From positions 3,957,001 to 4,021,000 of the forward strand of contig NC_061152.1 of the NCBI RefSeq assembly GCF_905220365.1: 64,000 nt of DNA, read 5' to 3'. Positions 32,421-44,336 of this stretch are shown one piece after another. Both the position numbers and the translations under genes were made by a program. Below the pieces are notes generated by a model. That model had not been told where the DNA came from. It saw nothing but the letters and a program-made list of their open reading frames with translations, and ran no database searches. Source of the stretch: Vanessa cardui. Taxonomy: Eukaryota; Arthropoda; Insecta; Lepidoptera; Nymphalidae. Each line of letters starts with the position of its first letter. Positions within the stretch are counted from its first letter, which is position 1.

Positions 32421-32668
32421 AGATGTCCCAGTGGTTAGAAGGCGTCCTAACCGATGGTTGCAGGTTTAAGCTAGCAAGCCACCACTAAATGTTAGTGTGC
32501 TTATTTTGTGTTTATCCATCTCGTGCTTCGCGATGAAACAAACATCGTTTCTAATTTCAATTAAATTCTGCAACAATTCATGTAGGTACATTAATTGGAG
32601 GTGGGTTCTGGTGCAAGTCCAAATAAAAACCTTAAAGGTCTTAGCCCAGCAGTGGGTCATTTACACAA
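32421..32668 (+). repeat. decayed SINE-A
   Basis: 'gagatgtcccagtggttag', 'gtgtttatccatctcgtgc', 'ttagcccagcagtgggtc'. Middle part rearranged. Confidence 0.7.
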
Positions 32669-32669
32669 T

Positions 32670-33270
32670 GTGACTATTGGACTCCTGGCACAGAATTCCT
32701 TAACAGAAAAACCTTATATTACTTAGTGGCCGATCGAATGCTTATTCAGGGCAAGCAATTCACATTATTACAAGCTGGATACTAACGGCGCATTACCTTA
32801 ATTCGACATTGACGAAATTTACACTAAATGTAAAATAAACCAACTAGTTTAAGTAAGTCATTTATTGGGTGTACAAAACGTGTATGTATAATGTCAATAG
32901 AGCCGGAATTTTTGTATAGAAGCACTTAACATTAATATATATTATACAAATAGCCGATTCTAATCGAGAGTCAAGGAATAAACCAAACTTAAATTTACGA
33001 GTTCAAGGCTTTACAAACAGTTCTTGATTATATATGTGTATGAATTTATAATACGACATATTTACACTTAACTATAATCTATTCCAACCATAAGAAAAAC
33101 AAAAACAACGAGTAAATTGACGCGATGTCATTGGTCGATAGCTGAATTAATCTATATTCACTATGGTCATCGGAATTTTGTAATTTAAGTGGAAATAACA
33201 AGTTAATAGTGGGTTGCATTATAAATAATAATTAATATACCTTATCATTCAAACGTAATCAGTAGTACAC
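32670..33270. other. AT-rich intergenic DNA
   Basis: No exon recognised. It includes the 'ctattccaaccataa...attaatctat' segment shared with about 28.7 kb. Confidence 0.4.
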
Positions 33271-33274
33271 AATA

Positions 33275-33716
33275 GGCTATTTGACTGGTTTTTAAAATCC
33301 AAATTATATTATTTAGTAGAAGTTAAGGAACCCAGTAAAAGTTGTGTTTTTTTATTTCTAGTACATATTAGCCGAAAAATATCATATTAAAAATTCCATA
33401 TTTAAATAGCGCGCAAAAACGCTACTTGGACAATATGGCGCTGCAATGTTGTCGGTGACGTCACTTTGCTGTATTTTAATCTGGTACATATAGTAGAGAA
33501 GCAAAGTTTACAAGAAAGTGACTTCATCGTAAGCCCGGCCAATTAGGAGCGTTTTGTGTCACGTGAAAAACGTTTGAAAAAATGCATTTTTATTTATGGA
33601 TTTTTAAATAAATTTATTATTGTTTTCAACTTTCGTTAATAAATAACCATTTTTAAACTCATAATATACACTGATTACAATAATTCACAATTTATTTTTC
33701 GCAGTGTCAAATAGCC
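33275..33716 (+). mobile_element. MITE-E, copy 2 (intact ends)
   Basis: Terminal repeats 'ggctatttgac' (33275) and 'gtcaaatagcc' (ending 33716) are exact complements. The interior matches the copies at 23.3 and 58.2 kb, including 'cggtgacgtcactttgctg'. Confidence 0.85.
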
Positions 33717-35920
33717 CATTGTTTTGTTACGCTTTAATCATATTAGATACAGAATCTTAGATTTGTTTCCAATTTCGATTGGAATACGCCATAATTATAT
33801 TCAGTTTAATTCTAAACTTCGGATAAAACCTTTGCCGTCATTCGAATCGCTATTTTATTGTTAATCCATAGTGAATATCATAAATAATTCAAGATTCAAT
33901 AAAATGTCATCACGTCAAACATTTTTCTCAACTTTTTTATTGGAGAATACTAAAGTCAAACATATATTGCTCTAACTTTTTTACGCGTCCAGTTAAAAGG
34001 GATAGCGAATTCTATCAAGTTTGTGTAATATTTTTAACAAAAGAATCAGTATACGTGTTTACATATATAATTTACATAATAATCTATAAACTTAATAGTA
34101 ATTTAAGCATATGTAAGGCACTTTCAGTCTTAAACGTAATTTATAGTAAAACATTTTGAGCTATTCCTAACACTAAATTACGTAACAATTACAGAATGAA
34201 TAATATTTCTATACATTAATATGTTAACGTCAAAAACAGTCATTGTTACTTTAATAACATCATTGGAGTACTTCAAGCTAATTTCAGTAAGCGTCATAAG
34301 TACAGATCTGTTTTATATAACAAAACTTAGTATAAGGTTTTGTGTAAGCCCATCTGGGTAAATACTACCCACAGATAAAATATTACACCGGTAAACAGCT
34401 ATACATAGTACTGTTGACATAGCTAGATGATCTTACATGAAAATAACATATATTTTTAAGGCGGGAAAAATATTCAAATGACAGCAGATATTTAAAAAAA
34501 AAACATGCAAATCTATCTTCTGTAACAATATTGTGAAAAATACAAAGATATTTCTTTCATAACAATTATACTTAGACTATGTATTCAATATGTATATCAG
34601 CAAACAGTTTGGAAGACATTCGAGAACTTTTAATTCTATTCCGATTCAAATATGTATGAAGTGTAACTATAGATTCAAAAATTTATAAAACAAAAATGTG
34701 TCATAATAAGAATAAACAAATGAAAATTGTTTTATTATTAAGTTTAACTTTCATGTGTGGATATACCACTTCTTTCATAACACAACACAGGCAACAATTT
34801 AAAAAAAAAACAGTTGACAAATAGAGAAGAAAAAGGCACTACTTTATCTTTGCCTAAATTGAAGCCAAAAAAAATCTTTGCCTACATATGTTTTCAATTA
34901 TATGTTATATGTATGCATTAAACACAACTTATATCCTGTTATAATTAAGTAACATTGAGAAGGTTTAAAGGCCATTCCACCATGTAGCACAATTACATCT
35001 TTCAATGTACAAGATAAAATTAAAAAAAAATTAAGTATGTTGAAGTGGATTTTAAACTGTTTAGGTTAAGATCTATATGTTAAGGCAAACCTGGCATTAT
35101 AAATAATGTTTGTCAATTGTTTTTGTAAATACACTTAGGCTCTAAAGTTCTCAGTTGGCCCTGATTATTAACAGTCATTTAAAAAAGAATAAGTAACAAT
35201 GATGACCAAGGTTCTTTTTGGTCATCTGTCATATTATATAGGTCTTGAACAACTTTACTTGAAATCAGACTTTAGCAGATCTTACCAGAAACGAGAATTA
35301 AGCAACAATTTAAATAATGCTGTTAAATTTTGAGTCATATAAAAATAGATATATTTTTTTTAGTTTTGTTTAAACTTTTTTTTTAGTTATGTAAAGATGT
35401 ACAAAAGACAGCCAATATTTTTTTTTTAATTTAATATTTTAACTTTTAATCGTGTAAATAACAATTTATTATTTCTTTTCATATAAATATAGTTTTCTTT
35501 TTGATCATTTTCGTTCTTAGTAAAAAAATTTAGTCAACTTTTAACATTATGTATAAATTTCTTTCTTTTTTTATACATTTATATTTAACAGCTAAAGGCT
35601 GCATTTTTTTAATATGTTAATACACTATGACCAAGGCAGTCAATAACATTGAAAAAAATATATATATTCATTAAAACATATGTACATGCTATGTTATAAT
35701 GAATATTACTATGATATAACATCCTTTAAAAGTCCTGTCCCTGAATCCTGAGTCCCTGAATACTTGCACCTATTTATTATATGTTAGCATTTAATGTAAA
35801 TATAAGAAAATAACTGTTGTTTAATTTTGTTTTACAGTAAATATATGTCGTTGGCACTTACAAAAGCGTCTAACACAGAAAACAGAAATGTATTGGATAA
35901 TTTCAACGAAGGTTTGCCGT
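33717..35920. other. AT-rich intergenic DNA
   Basis: About 2.2 kb of A/T-rich DNA. 34335-34445 is a very decayed SINE-B ('ggttttgtgtaagcccatct'). The right part should contain the 3' UTR of the minus-strand zinc-finger gene. No other exon seen. Confidence 0.4.
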
Positions 35921-35925
35921 TTAAA

Positions 35926-36735
35926 TTAATTCTTTTTAATTCGTTTCCTTTGAACTTGTCCACACTTGTGATCGACCAATTGATAATGTCTTTTAAATGT
36001 TTTACAACACTCCGAGCAACTATATTTTCTTATATTTAAATGTCTCTCTCTGATATGTGATCTTAAACTTTTTTTTATCATTTCTTTCTTACAGTAATCA
36101 CAAATTGCTTTCGAATATTGGTCTATGAACTGAGATCCATATAGAGACTTTTTCATTTGAACCTCCTTTTTGATTTCCGGCATTTCCTCGACTTTCGTAC
36201 ACTTCTTTATAATAATGACGTTATTGTTGATTTTCGTCATTTCAACACAAGCATCCGTACTTATAACTTTCTCAATCCATCGTTCGTTTAGATGTTTATT
36301 AAAATGAGATGGTTCATCGTTCAATTCGATATTGAAATGATATTTTCTGATATGATTATCTAAAATTCTCTTTTCGCAGAACGCAACTCCACACGCTTTG
36401 CAAGTGAAGCGTACAAAGTTGGGATTGATCATATCGTCGTGTATATTTTTCAGATGAGCGATTAGGTTAAACTTATTGACGAATCCTCGATCGCAATAAT
36501 CGCAAACGTATTTCTTTTTATTTTTCTCGCCTGCGTGACTCTGTAAGTGGCGCGTGTATGTATCGTTACGAAAATATTCTTTAGAACAATATTTACACTT
36601 GAATCTGGGTTTCACGGCGTCGTGTTTGAATAAATGTGATTTAAACTTATACGTGCTACCGATCACAGTTTTGTTACAATATTTGCAAAAGTTTCTTTTT
36701 TTGGTTTTTGGCGAATTTTCACTCTTTTTCGTCAT
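35926..36735 (-). CDS. C2H2 zinc-finger protein, six fingers, single exon
   Basis: A 269-residue protein, probably a nuclear DNA-binding regulator. Fingers lie at about 17-38, 47-67, 78-99, 112-133 and 212-232. A sixth at 240-258 ends His-Cys instead of His-His (C240, C243, H256, C258). The first four are close together; only the second-to-third spacing has a linker resembling the TGEKP type (AGEKNKKK). A linker of about 78 residues, rich in Lys, Glu and Ile, separates them from the last two. The protein ends in a basic RKRIKKN. There is no ZAD or BTB domain at the N terminus, so the family cannot be narrowed. Untranslated exons upstream are possible. It has no close neighbour on the same strand. 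Confidence 0.85.
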   Translation of the reverse strand: MTKKSENSPKTKKRNFCKYCNKTVIGSTYKFKSHLFKHDAVKPRFKCKYCSKEYFRNDTYTRHLQSHAGEKNKKKYVCDYCDRGFVNKFNLIAHLKNIHDDMINPNFVRFTCKACGVAFCEKRILDNHIRKYHFNIELNDEPSHFNKHLNERWIEKVISTDACVEMTKINNNVIIIKKCTKVEEMPEIKKEVQMKKSLYGSQFIDQYSKAICDYCKKEMIKKSLRSHIRERHLNIRKYSCSECCKTFKRHYQLVDHKCGQVQRKRIKKN

Positions 36736-36739
36736 TTTT

Positions 36740-37285
36740 AATAAACACTATTAATATTGTGTATTTGTTAAGTTAACTTGTAAACACATATGATACTAGG
36801 ATTGTTGTTAAGTAAAAAATAATAAGAACACATGCAAAATAATAACAGAAAAACGAATAAACTTAAAGTAATGTAAGTTATTGATACAACGTAACAAATA
36901 ACAAAATAAAATAATAATGTTGATGTCAAGTGACTCGGTTCTCTTGGTCTTGTCAAAATATTTTTTAAGTCTGGCAATAAAAAGTGAATTATTTAGTTCG
37001 TTAACTTAAATATAAAACACTATTATCGATCACTAATAAAAAATACTGTTGGAATCAAGCAACATCTGCGTCAAGTCACACAACTTCCCTTAAAAAAAAG
37101 GGCGAGGCTGACACATTTGATCGCGATTATGATTATTATTATTACTGTGTAATGTGATTACGTAGCCAGAATTTCATTTCTTTCAGATTCGAGCTCCAGA
37201 AATAAAAGTACCACGTTTATTTTAAAATGAGCATAAATATATCAAAACTTTACATAGTTTATACAAATTTATTTAAAAGGCAACC
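36740..37285. other. AT-rich DNA upstream of the zinc-finger gene
   Basis: Expected to hold the leader and promoter of the minus-strand gene. No specific motif is supported. Confidence 0.35.
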
Positions 37286-37287
37286 GA

Positions 37288-37812
37288 CGACTTTTTATTA
37301 TATAGAGGGCAAGCGAACAGGAGGCTCACTTGATGGAAAGTGATTACCACCGCCCATAGACATCTTCAACACCGGGGTCTTGCTGGTGTATGGCGGGCCT
37401 TTAAGGAAGGAATAAGCTTCTTTTTTAAGGTTCCAAATAGTGTCGGTTCGGAAAAACCACAGAGTGGTTGTGTGAGGTAGAAAATGTCTTAAAAATCGCG
37501 CTGTTGTGAATTTTCGGACATCAAAATGGTGCGGGTGACACTGCTTGAATTTTGAAGAGATATCCGAAGGTGAAAATCGGCAACCGGGATTAATGCGAAC
37601 ATTCCCCGTGAAAAAAAGATGCAGAATGATCCAACATTTCTACGCAAAACGAAAGGAACAAGCAGGTCGGAAAGGGTTTGATCGTCGATAATTCGAACCG
37701 CTCTCCATTGGATACGGTCAAATGGAAGGAGCTGGTACTGGGGAGCACCCACACAAGGGTGAGAGCAGTTTGTTTGAACCCCCAAAACCCTCCCCCTGCC
37801 TACGGCCATGGT
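37288..37812 (-). pseudogene. LINE-Y relic: reverse transcriptase C-terminus and 3' UTR
   Basis: On the minus strand the frame reads LLPFDRIQWRAVRIIDDQ, then LLVPFVLRRNVGSFCIFF, then a segment ending near the 'gtcggttcggaaaaaccac' block shared with 17.5 kb. This is the typical tail of lepidopteran LINE polymerases (usually PLSLRRD...CVFYR). The frame is diverged and 5'-truncated. It shows that the 'gagcaggaggctcacct' repeats in the window are LINE 3' ends. Confidence 0.75.
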
Positions 37813-37814
37813 GA

Positions 37815-38325
37815 TTATTGATGGTTAATGGTACTGTAGACTAAATGTTTCTTTTTTGTGGTAGATTGATTGTTATTTTAAATTAAAGAAATTTGTTTTA
37901 GAGGTTAACCTACTTCTGGTTCTAAAATAAATTATTTCTATGTGATCCAGACTTAAAAAAATAAATGCAGAAAAACCTGATTACACATAAGGATCCACCT
38001 CACCTAGTTTATTTTTTTAGTCTTCTTATTTCCATATCTCATGAACAATTCATGGGAAATAAAATATTTATACGATCTAACTGTAAAGCCTTATATAAAA
38101 CAAATAAATATATATAATCGCATTTTACGTACCATGTACAAATTTTACTCCTTTAGAAGATGGAGGAGCGGAAATTTTGTTATGATTGATAAAATCAAGT
38201 TAAGCTATTCTAAACCTCCGAAGTTTCCTTGGTACACTTTTTTTTTAGAATCTTTAATATTATTATTATAAGAAATGACAACCAAATAATATACATGCAT
38301 GTATTACTACCTGTGAAAAATTTGT
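37815..38325. other. AT-rich intergenic DNA
   Basis: Nothing recognised. Confidence 0.35.
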
Positions 38326-38327
38326 CT

Positions 38328-38530
38328 TTATAATTCATCTCATACTTGGCGGTGAAGGAAAACATCGTGAAGGAACCGGCGTGTGACAAATTTCATAGAA
38401 ATTCTGCCACATGTGCATTCCACCAACCCGCATTGGAACAGCGTGGAGGAATATGTTCCAAACCTTCTCCTCAAAGGGAGAGGAGGCCTTTAGCCCAGCA
38501 GTGGAAATTTACAGGCTGTTGTTGTTGTTG
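38328..38530 (+). repeat. SINE-A body without head
   Basis: 'tttataattcatctcatac' through 'caacccgcattggaacagcg' and 'cagcagtggaaatttacagg' to a (GTT)4 tail. Confidence 0.85.
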
Positions 38531-39049
38531 AACAATATTACAAATTGAACGAACAATTAACCTATGAGTACCTACAAGCGCCAGAACTAGGCCGAGTCTG
38601 TGTCTCCGACGCGTCTCTTCCGATGAAGTTATACAATCATTTTAATATATGAATATTAAGTTACATAGGTATACATACAAAGGTAGTCTGATGACGATAG
38701 AAGTAAGTAAAAAATAACGAAAGAGGTGAGGTGAAATATATTTGTCATCTACCGACTTATGTCGAATAAGTTCGATTACACTTAAATATTATACATTTAA
38801 ATATTATTTTTTCTGACGTCGACGACGGCGGAATATTATCATTTTGTTTCGGTGGGAAAATCCGAAAGTCCGTACCAAAGTCGAAATCTATAAGTAGGAA
38901 AAATAAATAAATAAATAAATCTAAAAATTTACGTATTTTATGCGATTTGTTAATAATAATATTGTGCACTATTAAGAGTTTATGATCAATATTTCTTTTT
39001 TATTAAAGCACTATTACACTCGACAATTTATTTTCATGACGATTTACGC

Positions 39050-39172
39050 AAGGCGGCTGGCAGGAGCTGGATGCGAGTAGCCGAAGATCGATCACAATTC
39101 ACAATGGCGTGCTATTGGAGAGGCCTATGTCCAGCAGTGGACGAAAAAGGGCTGTTGATAATGATGATTTAT
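39050..39172 (+). pseudogene. RTE-type LINE 3' end
   Basis: The frame reads SWMRVAEDRSQ followed by the decayed family ending; the nucleotide text 'aggcctatgtccagcagtgg' and the tail 'ctgttgataatgatgat' are typical of RTE-clade 3' ends. Only the last 40 or so codons remain. Confidence 0.65.
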
Positions 39173-39179
39173 TTTTATA

Positions 39180-40365
39180 ATAAAAGTTTAGGTGTCGTTC
39201 AAAACGCATTTTTTTCGCAAACCCGTAGTGAATTTTATACAATAATCAAGCTCGAGCAATGATATCGCGTCAATTGCTGTCAAATAATGATTTCTTTTTT
39301 CATTTTTTGCACCTAACTACGACTGAAATTATTCTGCATTTTGAATAGTCATTAAAAAAAAACAAATATAACAAGGTACCTAAAAAATTGTTGAAAACAA
39401 TTTCTGTAATATATGTGTCCATTTTTCAGCTACTTACTTATAGTTTTATTAGATGATGGAATCTGATCGGTTGTAAACTTTATAGTTTTCGTTAATATAT
39501 AAGAAATTGATTAATAATAAGTGAAATGCAAAAGTCACTCATTACAATAACACTGTAAAATTAGAATGCTGCCCATTTGCCGCCTATAGCGTAACCTTAA
39601 TCCATAAAAAGTAGGATGCTTTCTTTTTTTTTTAAATTATATCACATCATAGAACTACCGACATTCTTTTTAAAACCAAAACTGTAATTGAGGTGCCATA
39701 AATTGGAGTCTACAATTCTTGTGCAATGTTTTAAAATAAAACGTCTTTACTCAGATTTCAAAACTGTACGATCGTAATCATATAGCGAAGCAGCAAAGAC
39801 AAATACAAATTTTTATCTTTACCGGTAATGTAAAATGACGCGTCTTCTTGTTAGTGCGTCAAAGTAGCTGTCACTTTAATTACAATTAATTATTGTTTCT
39901 TTTGTTTTATAATCTGAACGTCTGTTATTCGTCCAGATTAAAAGAAAATGTTTTTGAACAATTTGTATTAGGAAAAAATTAGTTTGTCATTTTTCTTTGA
40001 ACTGAAATCAATCACTTATTGTACGAAGACGTCTTTAAATATCGAACAGTGGAATCTCATTTAAATATATATACGTAATTATAGTTGTAGCGTGTTTGTC
40101 CTTTAATATTTATTTATTTATAGTGTTGCCTCAGCTATTAATGTAAATTGTATGGAGGATTATAAAAATAAAGAACTTGATACAATATTAATAATTTAAT
40201 ATGTACAATACTACGTCTCCTTTTGTTGAAAGTATAAATATTTTGAATATTCTTTGTATTTTTTTTTTATATTTTTTTTGACAGATAACAAATAAAAACC
40301 GTTCGATACCTTACGTCACTAAAAACATATTATCATCATTCAGTACATAATGAAGATGTATTTTT
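39180..40365. other. AT-rich intergenic DNA
   Basis: No exon or repeat family recognised. Confidence 0.4.
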
Positions 40366-40369
40366 ACCA

Positions 40370-40442
40370 GAGCTGAGATGGCCCAGTGGTTAGAATACGT
40401 GCATCTTAACCGATGATTGCGAGTTCAAATACAGGCAAGCAC

Positions 40443-40500
<58 letters not shown>
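40370..40500 (+). repeat. SINE-A head ending in an expanded (TA)n array
   Basis: 'gagctgagatggcccagtgg' with A box and 'gcgagttcaaatacaggc' B-box region, then 'accac' followed by a (TA)n run of about 55 bases at 40446-40501. The SINE body beyond is missing. Confidence 0.88.
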
Positions 40501-40504
<4 letters not shown>

Positions 40505-40505
<1 letters not shown>

Positions 40506-41335
40506 CTACAACCTTTTTGGCGTCATGCACGTGGTGCATCATTACGACGTCCCCAAGTTCCTCTTACTTTACTTAACATGTCTTAATGAATACTGCTTAG
40601 TTTTTTGATTTCCAGGTCCTTGGGATACGTTGTTTTCCGATAAAAAAAAATTCCACGATATTCGTCTTTCAGTCGTGCCCAAACACTTTTGAACCCCTAA
40701 CCATGATGATACATTTAAGGCATCCTAGATATATTGATCATAATTTACCTATGGCATCGATTATTTAGCGTCCTCACAGGATGGACTGTATTTGGAAATG
40801 CGACGTTGCCAGCTTTAGGTTTGTTGTCTCTTTCTTTTCCTATCGCTGTTCTGTACAAACAGTTCAACGTTTATTTTGTTCCAATATTCGTAAGGCTTAT
40901 ACATATACGGATGTCCGATATATTATAATGTGGAAATACGAATCTTTTGCTTCCTACCCATGATTACGCCGACGACTGTTATCCAGATTTCACGGAGGAT
41001 CAGCGAAAAACTTGAGCGATTTCAAATTTTTTATATTAGATTCATATTAGGTTTGCGCAAATATGATCGTGTCTCTCATTTTCACTCTTAGCACAAGTGG
41101 TTCTGCCCATAAAACTTCATCGGAATAATTATGACTTCTATCATATTACTTTGTTGTTGCATTTGTTATCTCCTGTGTTTTATTTTTCCTGTATGTCATA
41201 AAATCTACCTACCAAATTTCATATTTACGATAATAAAATGATATTACTGGGAACAGTGCTTTCATTTTATACTTGGTAGCATACAGCCACATAGTACCAC
41301 CTAAAATAGTACTGTATGCTTCAAGATCACGATCG
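40505..41335. other. intergenic DNA, nothing assigned
   Basis: Somewhat less AT-rich than neighbours, possibly upstream parts of the LINE relic that follows, but I could not identify a domain. Confidence 0.3.
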
Positions 41336-41339
41336 CTCG

Positions 41340-42690
41340 GCTATTGTACAAGGTTCAATTTTGGGTCCCTTTCTATTTCTGGTATATATAAATGATCTTC
41401 CTTTTTATGTTAAAGGTATTTGTGATACAGTGTTGTTTGCTGACGATTTTTAGGGTTGACAAAAAAAACTGACTATGACGATGTGAACGGTGCATTATCA
41501 CAGATATACAATTGTTTAACAGTAAATAATTTAGTTTTGATTGCTCAAAAAACAAAATGTGTAGTTTTTACCCTACTCAATGTTAGAAAGCATAATTATA
41601 AGATGTCTTTAAACGGTGACCGTCTTGATGTAGCTGATACTACGGTGTTCTCAAGAATAGAAATGGATTCCAAACTTTAGTGGAGTCCTCATTAATCATC
41701 CCCAACAGGAAGACTCAGCTCTGCAACATACGCGTTTAGAAAAGTTGGACAACTAACTGAGGTTGATACCGCTCGTCTATTATATTTTGGTTTTTTTCAC
41801 AGTATTTGTCATATGGCGTATTACTTTGAGGTAACGCTGCAGGTATTGAATCTGTCTTTATTTTACAAAAGAGAGCAATCCGGTTTATTTATAATCTTGG
41901 AGCTAGATACTCTCTTCGGGATGTTTTTAAAAAAAGTAGGAATACTCACTGTTGCGTCTCAGTATATTTACAACAATAGTATGTATATTCACAGTAACAT
42001 TGATCACTTTGATAAAATCAGTGATCATCATTGTTTGTCCACTAGAAGTAAGGATAAGCTTATAACACCAAGTTTCCAACTCCCCAAAGTCAATAAATCC
42101 TTCTTGGGGCAAGGTATCTAATTCTATAATAAAATTCGGCAGAAATTTTTAACTTTGCCATTTCGTAAATTCAAATTGTTTGTAAAAAATACATTGGTAA
42201 AAAAATCATATTATTCGAAACAAAATTTTATAGATGATAAAAAAGCGTGGAGGTATCTGTTGACTTCCAAGCTGAATATATTAATTTAAATATATAAATA
42301 ATCGTCGTTATAATTTGCAACAGTCTTAAGAATGATCGTTTTAAATAATTATTTATCATACTTGCCTAATTTATATAAAGCGCAGTGAAATTTTAGCATT
42401 AGGGACAAACCTTTGTGGTTTTTTATAGTGCTAATCAACACATTGTACTATAATATTGTTTTTTTTTTCTGATAAATAAATTAAAAAAATAAATAAAAAA
42501 TAATTGTATTTAATTAACATGACTTTGTATTTTTAAGTGTTGAAAAAGAGTAAGTACTGAGATTTTTGCCGGTTCTTCTCGGTAGAATCTACTTTCCGAA
42601 CCGGTGGTAGCTTCACTTAATTGTAAAATGACGATCCAAAAGTGCTTGTTTAAGCCTATTTGAATAAATTTTATTTTGATTTCTGTTTTT
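41340..42690 (+). pseudogene. LINE-Z relic: reverse transcriptase fragment through 3' end
   Basis: The translation shows QGSILGPFLFLVYINDLPF and VLFADD, the reverse transcriptase motifs around the catalytic Asp pair. Then come segments SLRDVFKKVGILTVASQY, STRSKDKLITPSFQLPKV and KSFLGQGI, broken by several stops and frameshifts. The 3' part carries the 'ccgaaccggtggtagcttc' block and ends 'ttttattttgatttctg'. It is 5'-truncated and dead. This copy ties the many short 'actttattcaagtaggc' repeats in the window to a CR1/Jockey-group LINE. Confidence 0.85.
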
Positions 42691-42706
42691 TTTTTTTGAT
42701 TGAGTG

Positions 42707-42945
42707 TCCGTATGCAGCTATTAGGCGTCCGTATAAAGCTATTGGGCGTCCGTATACAGCTATTAGGCGTCCGTATACAGCTATTAGGCGTCCGTATACA
42801 GCTATTGGGCGTCCGTATACAGCTATTGGGCGTCCGTATACGGCTATTGGGCGTCCGTATACAGCTATTGGGCGTCCGTATACAGCTATTGGGCGTCCGT
42901 ATACAGCTATTGGGCGTCCGTATATGGCTATTTGGCGCCTGTACA
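42707..42945. repeat. 21-bp minisatellite, about 11 units
   Basis: Unit 'gtccgtatacagctattgggc' region (21 bases) with sporadic changes (attagg, cggcta, atggct). Because 21 is a multiple of 3, all frames stay open on both strands, producing false repetitive peptides. Confidence 0.95.
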
Positions 42946-42959
42946 AAGTTACTAAGCTT

Positions 42960-43840
42960 TACGCCGGTTTGTTTACCCCGAATAATAAAAATAACCAATG
43001 ACAGATAACAGAAGATTTAACAGTACAGATACCAATCACGATTGATACAGATGTTGTACAAACTTTCACCCCCTTTTATCCCCTTAGAGGATGATTTCGT
43101 GGATGGAAACTATCCTATCTTCATACCAAATTTAATTTAAATTAGTTTATCGGATATAGATTCCCTGTACAAACTTCTACTTTCCTTTTTTATCTCGTTA
43201 GGGTATAATTTTGGAGACAAAATTATCCTATGTTCTTCTCTACATACCAAATTTCATCTAAATCGGTTCAGCAGCTTAAGCGTGTAAAGATAACAGACAG
43301 ACAGACATACTTTATATTATTATTATGAATAATTAATATACATATTAATTAATGTAATATATTTAAAAAAAAACTTCCACGAAGTCCCCGGGAATTCATA
43401 TATTCATTATTTATAAAAATTAAATGACTGATGTAAAACAAACAATAATCAAGCACCGAATAGGTATTATGTAACGCGTAAGTAATGAGCGAGATGGCAA
43501 CGTCGCAATTTTGGACGCCAAATAAGCGAATCCGTAGACAGGAATTCCCCTCGATATACAGTGTGCGATATACGCGCTGCGGCAGCGCCTCATCTGCGCG
43601 GTGATTTCTTCGAGAACTTCTCAATATTTTATTGCAACTATTTAGAGCGATTTTTAGCTTCCGTCGATTTTTGTACTACGGCTAGCTAGGATGTATAGGA
43701 CCTCAATGCCACCGGCTAAAAAAGTGGCGTCCGGTATACGGACGCCAAAAGCAGGTGGACGCCAGTTTAAATGCATTTTCGCCTTCAGTGGACGGCCAAT
43801 TGTTTGCGGGATAAATATATATATATATATATATATATGC
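42960..43840. other. repeat remnants and possible element with 'ggacgcc' motifs
   Basis: 43040-43320 is an R-type fragment ('ataccaaatttcatctaaat', 'acagacagacatac'). 43480-43800 is less AT-rich and contains three 'ggacgcc' motifs, including the palindrome 'ggcgtccggtatacggacgcc' region at 43726-43746, matching the minisatellite unit core. No coding supported. Confidence 0.4.
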
Positions 43841-44000
43841 TTAATTTGTGTTTATAATTCATCTCTTGCTCGGCGGTGAAGGAAAACATCGTGAGGAAAC
43901 CTGCATGTGCCTAATTTCATCGAAATTCTGCCACATGTGCATTCCACCAACCCGCATTGGAACAGCGTGGTGGATTATGTTCCAAAACCCTTTACTTTAC
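43813..44000 (+). repeat. (TA)n then SINE-A body
   Basis: A (TA)n run at 43813-43838 is followed by SINE-A from 'tgcttaatttgtgtttat' to 'gtggtggattatgttcc'. The head is missing; the array lies where SINE-A has its internal 'ctatatatatgtgc'. Confidence 0.85.
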
Positions 44001-44336
44001 TTTTACCATATTACAAAGATACATAATGACATTGTAATCATCCTATTAAAATAAAACCTTTTTGGTTTCATAAATTTTGGTAAATGCCAAGAGGAAACCT
44101 TATGACATAACTAGTGTTATGTCATATAATGCCCAACATTTAAATTAACATATAGCTGAAATTATATTACGCTTAAAGATAATTCACGAAAAATTTTAAC
44201 TGGCCCAGGGCCGGATTTAGTCACTAATCCACAAAATAGGTCATCATTATTTCGACGAATTAAGTATATCAATCAAACATATGTGTTGTTAAAATAAAAT
44301 TTATGGTAATATTATAAATGTTAAAGAAACGCTGTC

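Noticed and set aside
35827..36039. 70-codon plus-strand frame
   Set aside because: Mostly antisense to the end of the zinc-finger gene.
42707..42945. CRISPR-like regular spacing
   Set aside because: The units are contiguous with no unique spacers, and the genome is animal.
42510..43008. Four overlapping long frames with 7-residue repeats
   Set aside because: A 21-bp minisatellite keeps all frames open; no start context, no conserved domain.
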